From Alkalihalobacillus sp. LMS6 (GTDB lineage Bacteria > Bacillota > Bacilli > Bacillales > Bacillaceae_D), in NCBI RefSeq assembly GCF_024362765.1, contig NZ_CP093302.1, positions 2,603,564 to 2,667,563 of the forward strand: a DNA stretch of 64,000 nt. Direction: 5' to 3'. The notes beneath the pieces are model-generated. The model was not told the origin of the DNA and ran no database searches. It worked only from the letters and a program-made list of their open reading frames with translations. Shown here one piece after another: positions 25,496 to 32,739 of the stretch (positions are counted from its first letter, which is position 1; each line of letters starts with the position of its first letter). The translations under genes and the position numbers were made by a program.

Positions 25496-26014
25496 TTATT
25501 TCTCCGCTTTTGGAGCCATAATGAGAAACATGCTGCGCCCTTCCATTTTCGGACGAGCTTCAATAGTGGCAACATCTTCACATTCTTTTGCAAGACGCTC
25601 TAGTACGTCACGCCCAATTTGAGAGTGCGTAATTGCACGACCGCGGAAACGAATTGAAGCTTTTACCTTATCGCCTTTTTCAAGAAATTTACGCGCATTT
25701 TTTAATTTCGTATTAAAGTCATTGTCTTCAATCGTTGGACTAAGACGAACTTCTTTAACCGTAACAATTTTTTGGTTTTTACGCGCTTCCTTCTCTTTTT
25801 TCTGCTGCTCATAACGGTATTTTCCGTAATCCATGATACGGCAGACAGGCGGTTTCGCATTTGGTGCCACGCAGACAAGGTCAAGATTTACTTTTTGCGC
25901 CATTTCCAGTGCTTCATGCTTTGATTTCACGCCAATTTGATCGCCATTAGCGCCAATTAAACGTACTTCTCGAGCTCGAATCCCTTCATTGACCAACATG
26001 TCCTTGCTAATAAT
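25496..26014 (-). CDS. infC: Translation initiation factor IF-3 (AUU start)
   Basis: A 172-aa IF-3. The N-terminal domain has [14 protein letters not shown] and [23 protein letters not shown] (split); the C-terminal domain has [19 protein letters not shown] and [10 protein letters not shown]. An ATG exists at 25999, but homologues begin with ISKD before this point. The frame reads ATT ATT AGC AAG GAC ATG upstream, with GGAGGTG 4 nt before the first ATT. The initiator is therefore ATT at 26014, the non-canonical start known for infC in bacteria, which lets IF-3 limit its own synthesis. Confidence 0.93.
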   Translation of the reverse strand: MISKDMLVNEGIRAREVRLIGANGDQIGVKSKHEALEMAQKVNLDLVCVAPNAKPPVCRIMDYGKYRYEQQKKEKEARKNQKIVTVKEVRLSPTIEDNDFNTKLKNARKFLEKGDKVKASIRFRGRAITHSQIGRDVLERLAKECEDVATIEARPKMEGRSMFLIMAPKAEK

Positions 26015-26206
26015 GAGCCACCTCCAGTGGTTTTTGTGATGCAGCTAAAGCAATATAAAACGTCGATACGCAAAAAAATGCGAGTACACACGGCACCCAC
26101 ATTTAATCAGCTTGATTTAAAAAACTGACGGTTTCTAACCTGACAACAAACGTCAACAGGTGAGAAGCGGGTGCTTCTTCTTGCTTTATTTGACTAACAC
26201 AAAAGC
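26015..26206 (-). promoter_or_regulatory. Leader of infC-rpmI-rplT, L20-type autoregulatory region
   Basis: About 190 nt lie between the promoter and infC. On the minus strand GCACCCGC near the 5' part can pair with GTGGGTGC about 85 nt further on. This fits the long-range structures of the Bacillus L20 leader, where L20 promotes premature termination. The exact terminator stem could not be assigned by eye; the T-run in CGCATTTTTTTGCG is a candidate site. Confidence 0.6.
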
Positions 26207-26207
26207 T

Positions 26208-26236
26208 ACTATATCACGATTCAACTTCCCTGTCAA
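26208..26236 (-). promoter_or_regulatory. Promoter of infC-rpmI-rplT
   Basis: Perfect TTGACA (26231-26236), 17-bp spacer, TATAGT (26208-26213) on the minus strand. It starts only 12 bp after the stop of the yknZ-like gene, with no terminator between. Confidence 0.88.
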
Positions 26237-26248
26237 CGGAATGTAGAT

Positions 26249-27442
26249 CTATTCATAACGAAGTGCATCAACTGGGTTCAGTTTTGCAGCTTTATTTGCC
26301 GGAAGGATTCCGAAAATGATTCCTACAACAACTGAAAACGTTGAAGCGATGACAATCACAGGGACTGATAAAGCAACATCTAAGTTAAAGCCTGATCCAA
26401 TTAGAAACACGAGAACACTTCCAACAACAATGCCTATCATTCCACCTAAAAAGGTTAAGACAACTGATTCGACAAGAAATTGTAGCATAATCTGCCCTGT
26501 TGTGGCACCCATTGATTTACGGATACCAATTTCTTTTGTTCGTTCAGTAACCGATACAAGCATAATATTCATAACGCCAATGCCGCCAACAAGCAAGGAA
26601 ATCCCAGCGATTCCCCCAATAATGATTGTAATAATTTGTGTAATGCCTGCATCTGCTTCTAAATATTGACTAGAATCATGACTTTGGTAAGCGTCTACTG
26701 TATCGTGATTCGTATTCAGTGTATGAATGGTGTCAGCTACTGCCCACTCAGCAGACTCAACAGATTCTGATCGGATGCTAAGCCCTGAATAACCCTCCCG
26801 GAAAAAAACTTGCTTCCACGTTTCATAGGGCATAATAACTTGTGTACTGTCATAGCTAAGCACGCTCTCTGAAGGTGCTAATACACCAACTATTTCAATG
26901 GGGTATGCCCCAATTTTAATCGATTGCCCCACTGGCGACTCATACGGAAAAAGCATCTCTGCTAAAGATGGGCTAAGAACAGCTTTTCCTGTTCCTGCTA
27001 GAAAATCAATAGGTGTTAACAATGCTCCATCCATTGCCTCGTAGCCATAAAGATCAAAATAGTGCATCGTTGTGCCAAGAATTTCCGCTTCACTCTCTTG
27101 TTCATTGACCGTTAAATTTCGATAATCATAGGCTGTTGCTACAACTGCTTGAACATCAGACAGTTGCTCAATGTCTTCAATATCACTTTCTGTAAATTGC
27201 TGTCCATACCATATATTCGGGTTTTGCATTTGATCTTCTTCTGAAGGCTCAAAGAAAACTTGTCGAATATTCTCAACGCCAATCATTTGTTCTTTTAACT
27301 TTTGTTCAGCTCCTTGCCCAATTGCGACAACCATGATTACTGCTGCAACCCCAATAATAATTCCAAGTGTCGTTAAAATAGCGCGCATCTTTTGAGCGGC
27401 GATTGAACTAAAAGCCATTTTTATGTTTTCAATAATATTCAC
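26249..27442 (-). CDS. yknZ: MacB/FtsX-type ABC permease (YknZ-like)
   Basis: A 397-aa ABC exporter permease of the MacB type: an N-terminal helix (about 15-40, RAILTTLGIIIGVAAVIMVVAIGQGA split), a large extracytoplasmic domain (about 45-265) and three C-terminal helices carrying the FtsX domain (GGIGVMNIMLVSVTERTKEIGIRKSMGAT split about 288-316). It ends with LNPVDALRYE, typical of the family. Start is GTG at 27442 with AAAGGA upstream; the longer frame overlaps the ATPase gene. In B. subtilis YknWXYZ protects against the SdpC toxin; substrate here is inferred. Confidence 0.88.
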   Translation of the reverse strand: MNIIENIKMAFSSIAAQKMRAILTTLGIIIGVAAVIMVVAIGQGAEQKLKEQMIGVENIRQVFFEPSEEDQMQNPNIWYGQQFTESDIEDIEQLSDVQAVVATAYDYRNLTVNEQESEAEILGTTMHYFDLYGYEAMDGALLTPIDFLAGTGKAVLSPSLAEMLFPYESPVGQSIKIGAYPIEIVGVLAPSESVLSYDSTQVIMPYETWKQVFFREGYSGLSIRSESVESAEWAVADTIHTLNTNHDTVDAYQSHDSSQYLEADAGITQIITIIIGGIAGISLLVGGIGVMNIMLVSVTERTKEIGIRKSMGATTGQIMLQFLVESVVLTFLGGMIGIVVGSVLVFLIGSGFNLDVALSVPVIVIASTFSVVVGIIFGILPANKAAKLNPVDALRYE

Positions 27443-27464
27443 TGATTCAATCCTTTCCCCAACC

Positions 27465-28136
27465 TTACGATGCAGCTTCTTGAAGTTTCCCGTCTCGAAC
27501 ATAAACGATGCGATCTGTTTTCGCAGCAACTTCCGTTTCATGGGTAATAATAACGACCGTTGCACCTGCTTGATTCAATTCTCGCAGCAGTTGGATGATT
27601 GACTCACTTGTCTTTGTATCAAGTGCACCAGTCGGTTCATCCGCTAAAATTAATGACGGGTTATTTACTATTGCCCGGGCAATTGCCACACGCTGTTTTT
27701 GCCCCCCTGATAAAGACGATGGTTTATAGTGTACGCGATCTGCTAACCCGACCTTTTCTAACGCTGCAAACGCTCGCTGCTTCCGTTCTTTTTTCTTCAT
27801 TCCACTATAAATTAGTGGAAGCTCAACATTTTTCCAGGCTGATTGCCGTGGAAGTAAATGAAACTGTTGAAACACGAAGCCGATTTTTCGGTTCCGAATT
27901 CGAGCAAGTTGTTTTGGCGTTTGCATGCCAATGATTTCTTCATCCAACGAATATTGACCAGTTGTCGGCTTGTCTAAACAACCTAGAATATTCATAAGCG
28001 TTGATTTGCCAGAACCAGAAGGCCCCATAATAGACATGAAGCTGCCCTTATCAATCGTTAACTCGATTGGCGCAAGTACTTGTGACCAGGTAGGACCTAA
28101 TCGAAACGATTTCGTCACTTGATTTAACGTAATCAC
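27465..28136 (-). CDS. yknY: ABC transporter ATP-binding protein (YknY-like)
   Basis: A 223-aa ATPase of the MacB/LolD group. Walker [10 protein letters not shown] (about 38-46), Q-loop FQQFHLLP, signature [14 protein letters not shown] (about 141-154), Walker [13 protein letters not shown] (about 160-171) and switch histidine VVIITHE. Start is GTG at 28136, overlapping the stop of the adaptor gene (GTGA), which indicates coupled translation. It energises the permease encoded just downstream. Confidence 0.92.
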   Translation of the reverse strand: MITLNQVTKSFRLGPTWSQVLAPIELTIDKGSFMSIMGPSGSGKSTLMNILGCLDKPTTGQYSLDEEIIGMQTPKQLARIRNRKIGFVFQQFHLLPRQSAWKNVELPLIYSGMKKKERKQRAFAALEKVGLADRVHYKPSSLSGGQKQRVAIARAIVNNPSLILADEPTGALDTKTSESIIQLLRELNQAGATVVIITHETEVAAKTDRIVYVRDGKLQEAAS

Positions 28137-29464
28137 AACTCATCATCCCCCTCTTGCTCTTCTAGTTCAGGGTCATCCTCTTCTATAAAGTCATCTTCAA
28201 ACAATTCTCCATCTTCAATCTCATATTCTTCCTCGAAGCCGTCTTCGTAGCCCTCGTCTTCATCATTTTCTTCCATGATTTCATTTGGTGTAATGAGCAT
28301 GCCTTCTGTTACGATACCCATATAATCGGCAATAACAAGATCTTCTTCCGTTAACCCTTCTAAAATTTGGACAGCATAGTCGTTTGCATAATCGATTTCA
28401 ACATCTCTACGAACCGCGACCCCGTCTTCGTACACAAACACATAACTGCCCAATTCATCATAAAGGACGAGTCCCATATCGAGCGTTAAACCCATTTCCT
28501 CACTCGTCACGATCTCTGCCATCATTTGATAACCAGGACGCAATTGCTCTGTGTCGCCTTCTGTAATTTGAATCGTAACAGGATACTGAGAGCCTGCTGA
28601 ATCGCCATACCATTCATCACTTTCAGCTGGAAAATAGGCCACATCAACCACTTCTCCTGTCCAAAATCCATCTTCAATTGAATCTGAGTACATCGAAGCT
28701 ACGTGACCAAGCTCAACGTCCATTGATTGACGTTCTGACACATTGCCTGTAATGGTAAACTGTGTTGTATCCGCAATTTCCATTAACGGTAATGAATTTC
28801 CGAAATCGTCGGTCGTGTCTCCCTGATCATTAATGCTTAGAACCTTTCCATTAATGGAACTTGTCAACGTTCGCTCTTCTTTTTGTTTCTTCGCTGTCTC
28901 TAGCTGGTTTTCAAGTCGAGTTAAAGTGAAATTCTCAGCTTTTTTTTGCTGAGCCAGTTCAGTAAGTTGAGCGTCTAATTCCGCAATCGATACGAGCGGT
29001 TCTACTTCCATTCGCTCTCCTGTTTCCTCATCTTCTAAATAAGTCGGTTGAACATCGGGGCTCGATTTTTGCCTGTTTATCTCGGCCTCTGATGACGTTA
29101 AACTTGTAATGGTTGCTTGGCTTTGTTGCATTTGCAATTCTATATCTTGAATTTCAAAATCGATTTCTGTTGTACTATATTGCAGAATAGGTGTGCCTTC
29201 CTCCACGTCTTCACCTGTCTCAACTAATATCTCATACGCCCCTTCTTCAGAAGAAGGTTGTACGATTTGTCGATTTACTAACTCTAAGGAACCAGGCACC
29301 ATTACCGTTGTACTTAAGTCTTCATACATCGGTGAAACTAGATCAAATAACTCTTCTTGCCCGCTCGCGGCTAAGTCTCTCCCTGTTGTCATTCCATAGA
29401 TCGTAAATGTGGTAACCGATGCGACCACAAGACCCGCAACAATTCCCTTTGCCCATAGTTTCAC
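28133..29464 (-). CDS. yknX: Membrane fusion/adaptor protein (YknX-like) with acidic tail
   Basis: A 443-aa adaptor with an N-terminal membrane anchor (about residues 7-25), a lipoyl/barrel-sandwich region (EILVETGEDVEEGTPIL, about 78-94; SSINGKVLSINDQG), a coiled-coil hairpin (about 107-200) and a beta-barrel domain. The extracytoplasmic body should contact the MacB-type permease. The last ~50 residues (about 393-443) are unusual: roughly 30 are D or E and none are K or R. That tail is not part of the adaptor fold and may reflect adaptation to alkaline or saline surroundings. It is placed between the Yip1-domain gene and the ATPase gene with 0-4 nt spacing. Confidence 0.86.
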   Translation of the reverse strand: MKLWAKGIVAGLVVASVTTFTIYGMTTGRDLAASGQEELFDLVSPMYEDLSTTVMVPGSLELVNRQIVQPSSEEGAYEILVETGEDVEEGTPILQYSTTEIDFEIQDIELQMQQSQATITSLTSSEAEINRQKSSPDVQPTYLEDEETGERMEVEPLVSIAELDAQLTELAQQKKAENFTLTRLENQLETAKKQKEERTLTSSINGKVLSINDQGDTTDDFGNSLPLMEIADTTQFTITGNVSERQSMDVELGHVASMYSDSIEDGFWTGEVVDVAYFPAESDEWYGDSAGSQYPVTIQITEGDTEQLRPGYQMMAEIVTSEEMGLTLDMGLVLYDELGSYVFVYEDGVAVRRDVEIDYANDYAVQILEGLTEEDLVIADYMGIVTEGMLITPNEIMEENDEDEGYEDGFEEEYEIEDGELFEDDFIEEDDPELEEQEGDDEL

Positions 29465-30187
29465 TTACAACATGCCTCCTATAACTTGAAAAATAAAGAC
29501 CAGCGCATACATCCCTACACCGACCGCTAACGCTACCAGACGGTCAAAAGCAGCTGTGCGCATTAAACCAATGACGATAAGGATGATAAAGAGAATGGTT
29601 GATACTTCTAAACTTGCTAAAAAAGGATAGAGAAGATGTTCTTCACTTACAAATACCGTTGGCGCTGTATAGATATAGCCATACGTACTTGCAATTGTAT
29701 TCATAATCATTATGTATAAAAATCCGATGCTTGGCACAAGCGAAGCGAAAACCGTCATTGAGTAAAGTGCTCCATACGTTGTTTCACGGTTATGCATCTT
29801 ACTAAAAGCAAAGAGAAGGAGCGCTAAAGCAGGTGGAATAATTGCAAATATTCCTAAAATCGAAATCCATAAAACCACTCCCATTATAAAAGATTCAACG
29901 TTTATACTTGAAAGTGGATCAGACTCATAATAATACTCATCCATATACATGTCTTCACTATAGGAATCACCTATCCCAGTTGGCAACAGACCGCCTTGTC
30001 CAGCTAAAAGAGGAATAAGTAAACCAATTAATACAATGGCTAAAATCAAAAACATTGGACCTAGCGCTCTAGGTTCATAACGAATTCGATCGAACTGTTT
30101 AATTGGGCTAAACAGAAATGAAAAAATATTTGGTTTTTTAACGGTATGAATCTCTTCGAGGTCGTACGCCTCACTTCTTTGTTCCAT
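29465..30187 (-). CDS. yknW: Yip1-domain membrane protein (YknW-like)
   Basis: A 240-aa protein with a cytoplasmic N-terminus (SFLFSPIKQFDRIRYEPRALGPMF split about 23-46) and about five helices (near 47-63, 100-127, 138-162, 185-207 and 213-237), as in Yip1-domain proteins. The first outer loop (about 75-95) is acidic and rich in tyrosine (SEDMYMDEYYYESD). In B. subtilis YknW helps assemble the YknXYZ exporter. It is the first gene of the four-gene operon and its stop abuts the start of the adaptor gene. Confidence 0.85.
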   Translation of the reverse strand: MEQRSEAYDLEEIHTVKKPNIFSFLFSPIKQFDRIRYEPRALGPMFLILAIVLIGLLIPLLAGQGGLLPTGIGDSYSEDMYMDEYYYESDPLSSINVESFIMGVVLWISILGIFAIIPPALALLLFAFSKMHNRETTYGALYSMTVFASLVPSIGFLYIMIMNTIASTYGYIYTAPTVFVSEEHLLYPFLASLEVSTILFIILIVIGLMRTAAFDRLVALAVGVGMYALVFIFQVIGGML

Positions 30188-30219
30188 TCCATGATCCCCT
30201 TTTTCTTTTTATTTCCTTA

Positions 30220-30225
30220 ATTATA
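30220..30225 (-). promoter_or_regulatory. Possible -10 of the yknWXYZ-like operon
   Basis: TATAAT on the minus strand, 33 bp before the yknW-like start. The -35 position at 17 bp is CACCAT, a poor match. Tandem repeats begin 3 bp upstream of it, suggesting dependence on an activator. Confidence 0.45.
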
Positions 30226-30250
30226 CATATAAATGTCGTAAAATGGTGCC

Positions 30251-30272
30251 ACTTTAGAAAAACTTTAGAAAA
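30251..30272. repeat. Tandem 11-bp repeat upstream of the yknW promoter
   Basis: ACTTTAGAAAA occurs twice in direct succession (30251-30261 and 30262-30272). An 11-bp period is one helical turn, as in binding sites of OmpR-type response regulators. It lies just upstream of the weak -35. Confidence 0.6.
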
Positions 30273-30300
30273 TTTCTTTTCGTTTGAAATTGCACGCAGA

Positions 30301-30335
30301 AAAAACACTTCGGAATTTCTCACTCCGAGGTGTTC
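30301..30335 (-). terminator. Terminator after the OsmC-family gene
   Basis: AACACTTCGGA (30305-30315) pairs with TCCGAGGTGTT (30325-30335) with one mismatch or wobble. Six T residues follow on the minus strand. Confidence 0.85.
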
Positions 30336-30342
30336 ACAATCG

Positions 30343-30729
30343 TTATGACTTGATTTGAATCGTTTCCGTAATTAAAATGCTTCCATTCACCGATTGCACA
30401 ATTGGACAGTTTTTTGTAGCTAGTTCCAACGCCTTTTCTAGCTTTTCTTGACTCGCTTCTGCCCCTTCTATAATGAACCGTAAATGAACTTCCGTTACTT
30501 CATTTACACTTTTTTCATTACGAACAACATCTGCCTCTATATCAATATTTCTGTATGAGAGCCGTTTTTTTTCTAAAATTTTTCTAAATACGCCTCCACT
30601 ACAAACTGCGATCGATGAAACAAGTAGTTGAAACGGTCTAAAACCAGCTGATTCATCCCCGCTTATATCAAGCTGCCCGTAAGGCAAATCAATTGAATAA
30701 CCAATGTCTTTCATTTTGTACGTTAGCAA
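30343..30729 (-). CDS. OsmC/Ohr family protein
   Basis: A 128-aa OsmC-fold protein with the two conserved cysteines at residues 43 (SSIAVCSGG) and 108 (ATKNCPI). In OsmC/Ohr proteins these reduce organic peroxides. It is shorter than Ohr and closer to the general OsmC subgroup, so the physiological substrate is open. Start is a TTG at 30729 with AAGGAGG 7 nt upstream; ATG at residue 6 is an alternative. A SigB-like promoter lies upstream. Divergent from the GrpB-family gene. Confidence 0.85.
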   Translation of the reverse strand: MLTYKMKDIGYSIDLPYGQLDISGDESAGFRPFQLLVSSIAVCSGGVFRKILEKKRLSYRNIDIEADVVRNEKSVNEVTEVHLRFIIEGAEASQEKLEKALELATKNCPIVQSVNGSILITETIQIKS

Positions 30730-30758
30730 AAGAATACCTCCTTATTTCTTCTAGTATT

Positions 30759-30783
30759 ATACCCTTTTGCGGCGACAAATAAC
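30759..30783 (-). promoter_or_regulatory. SigB-like promoter of the OsmC-family gene
   Basis: GTTATT (30778-30783), 13-bp spacer, GGGTAT (30759-30764) on the minus strand fits the SigB pattern GTTTAA-N13/15-GGGTAT. The overlapping TATAAT could also serve sigma-A, but its -35 is weak. Confidence 0.5.
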
Positions 30784-30846
30784 AGACTGGTGATTGACGA
30801 GAAAATTCAGTAAAATGAATAACACTACGTGAAGGAGTGATTTTTT

Positions 30847-31383
30847 TTGCTTGGTTTAAAAAACAATGATGTGTATCTCCTGTCTCATCAAAAAGCCTGG
30901 TCAGAAACATTTCAAACAGAAAAACAGCGATTAACTCACCTATTACGGGCATTTTCACCTACGATTGAACATATTGGCTCAACAGCCATACCAGGAATTA
31001 GAGCAAAACCTCTACTTGATCTATGTGTAGGTATTCAATCTTTAACGATTTTTGAGCAATTTCCTTTTGAGAAGCTAAAGCAACATCACTATTATCGTTT
31101 GCAAAACGTTAACTTAAAAGACAGATTTGTTATGGCGAAATTTACTAGTCTTGAAACACAAGAAAAATCAGTCGTTCTTCATATTGTTGAGCACGCTTCA
31201 CCTACATTTAAATCTTTCATCACGTTTCGTGATTATTTACAATCACATCCTTCAGATGCTGAAGGATACGAGGCATTAAAAATTGATTTAGCTCAACGAT
31301 TTCCGTCAGATCAAAAAGCGTATACAAAAGGGAAAGAAGCATTTATCGCGTCCATCTTAAAAAAAGCAGGAGATGGTTTATGA
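30847..31383 (+). CDS. GrpB/UPF0157 family protein
   Basis: A 178-aa protein of the GrpB family, which has a nucleotidyltransferase-like fold. The signature HIGSTAIPGIRAKPLLDLCVGI (split about 42-63) holds the GS...D.D-type motif. FRDYLQSHPSDAEGYEALK later in the chain is typical of the C-terminal part. Substrate unknown. The start is TTG at 30847 with GAAGGAG upstream. The stop overlaps the cupin gene start (ATGA), so the two are coupled. Confidence 0.85.
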   Translation: MLGLKNNDVYLLSHQKAWSETFQTEKQRLTHLLRAFSPTIEHIGSTAIPGIRAKPLLDLCVGIQSLTIFEQFPFEKLKQHHYYRLQNVNLKDRFVMAKFTSLETQEKSVVLHIVEHASPTFKSFITFRDYLQSHPSDAEGYEALKIDLAQRFPSDQKAYTKGKEAFIASILKKAGDGL

Positions 31384-31700
31384 TTGTATCCACCCTATCC
31401 CCCAAGAAGCTAACACAACATCATTCGAATGCACTCGCTTTTCCATTAGCCTTAACTAGCGCAGCGACAAACATTTCGTTCATAACCATTGCCAAAGGTG
31501 AAAAAATCGGCATGCATCAAGCTCAAACCGGACAACGTTTATGTTGTATTCAAGGCCGAGTGGAAGTAAGATCAAATCAAGAATCTTGTGAGCTACTGCC
31601 TTTACAAATGGTTGAGTGGACAGCAAAAGAAAACCATGAAACGATTGCACTAGAAGACGCACAAGTAATTGTGGTTGAGACCATTCAGTTTGAACGTTAA
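31380..31700 (+). CDS. Small cupin-like protein
   Basis: A 106-aa protein with a cupin-type pattern: KGEKIGMHQAQTGQRLCCIQGRVEVRS (split about 39-65) followed by a strand-rich second half (MVEWTAKENHETIALEDAQVIVVE). The first cupin motif has a single histidine, so metal binding is uncertain. Translation is probably coupled to the GrpB-family gene through the ATGA overlap. Function unknown. Confidence 0.7.
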   Translation: MIVSTLSPKKLTQHHSNALAFPLALTSAATNISFITIAKGEKIGMHQAQTGQRLCCIQGRVEVRSNQESCELLPLQMVEWTAKENHETIALEDAQVIVVETIQFER

Positions 31701-31713
31701 GTAAAAATAGCCC

Positions 31714-31773
31714 AAAAAGATCTAAAATCGGCGGTGACCCTCTTTGTGATAGGGCCATTGCCAATTTCAGATC
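31714..31773 (-). terminator. Long hairpin after the aldo/keto reductase gene
   Basis: The arms at 31719-31741 and 31751-31773 are 23 nt each, with three G-U wobbles and two A-C mismatches in the minus-strand RNA and a 9-nt loop. TTTTT follows the stem on the minus strand. A second short hairpin (GATCT/AGATC, 31787-31800) precedes it. It is longer than an ordinary terminator. Confidence 0.7.
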
Positions 31774-31815
31774 AGCATTGTGCTCAGATCTATTTAGATC
31801 ACTTCTTGTACTAAA

Positions 31816-32739
31816 TTATTTTAAATCTAACCAATCGACTTCATCTTTTGAAAGCGTTAACGCGGCCCCTCTCGCACATGAAATCATTTCTTGTTGATTT
31901 TGAGGGCCAATAATAGCTGCTGTTGGGAACGATTGATTAATAACATAAGCAAGAGCGATTTCAATGGTAGTCAGCCCTTTTTCCTTTGCTAAACGTGTTG
32001 CACGGTCATAACGCTCCCAATTTTGATCATTATAAAACACCCTGACAAGATCTTCATTGCTTCGATCTTCTCTCGAAAAGCGACCAGTAAAGAAACCTCT
32101 TGCTTGGGCTGACCAAGAAAGAACAGGTAGTTTCGTATTGCTGTGCCAATCAACATCTGTCCCTGTCAAACTTAAGCAACCTGGCCAATACGGATCTTGT
32201 GCTTTAGCCAAGCTTAGATTGGGACTTGAAAAAGAAAAGCCTTTTAACTGATGTTCAGTCGCGTAGGCATTTGCCTCTTCAAGTCGCTCCACAGACCAAT
32301 TTGAACCTCCAAACGCTTCGATATACCCATCTTCAATAAAACGATTGAGCCATTCAAGAATTGCGCCAACCGGAACTGTCGGATCGTCACGGTGAAGAGC
32401 ATATAATTCTACTTTGTCGGTTTTTAAACGGTCCAAGCTTTCTTTTAACTGTTCAGTAAGCTCGTACTGGTTAATGGTGTGGCCCTTTTGATTTGGATGC
32501 CCGCCTTTTGTCCACAAATTAATGTTAGAACGATTGCCTTTGTCAATCCAATTCCCAATTGCTTCTTCACTCTTTCCACCATTATAAATATAGGCGGTAT
32601 CAATCGTATTCCCATCAATACTAAGAAACTGATCAATTATTTCGTTGACTCGGTTTTGCTCATCAGGCGAAAAATAGTCTGATCCCATAATTAACGATGA
32701 AATCGGCTTTGGCACACCTGCTATTGAAATCGTTCTCAT
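31816..32739 (-). CDS. Aldo/keto reductase
   Basis: A 307-aa NADPH-type (beta/alpha)8 oxidoreductase. The catalytic tetrad is visible as D47 and Y52 (NTIDTAYIYNGG), K78 (LWTKGG) and H116 (LYALHRDDP). C-terminal IIGPQNQQEM is the usual cofactor-binding segment. Physiological substrate is unknown. AGGAGG lies 7 nt before the ATG, and the gene starts 1 bp after the stop of the Gfo/Idh/MocA gene, so the two form an operon, possibly for a sugar or polyol. Confidence 0.9.
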   Translation of the reverse strand: MRTISIAGVPKPISSLIMGSDYFSPDEQNRVNEIIDQFLSIDGNTIDTAYIYNGGKSEEAIGNWIDKGNRSNINLWTKGGHPNQKGHTINQYELTEQLKESLDRLKTDKVELYALHRDDPTVPVGAILEWLNRFIEDGYIEAFGGSNWSVERLEEANAYATEHQLKGFSFSSPNLSLAKAQDPYWPGCLSLTGTDVDWHSNTKLPVLSWSAQARGFFTGRFSREDRSNEDLVRVFYNDQNWERYDRATRLAKEKGLTTIEIALAYVINQSFPTAAIIGPQNQQEMISCARGAALTLSKDEVDWLDLK

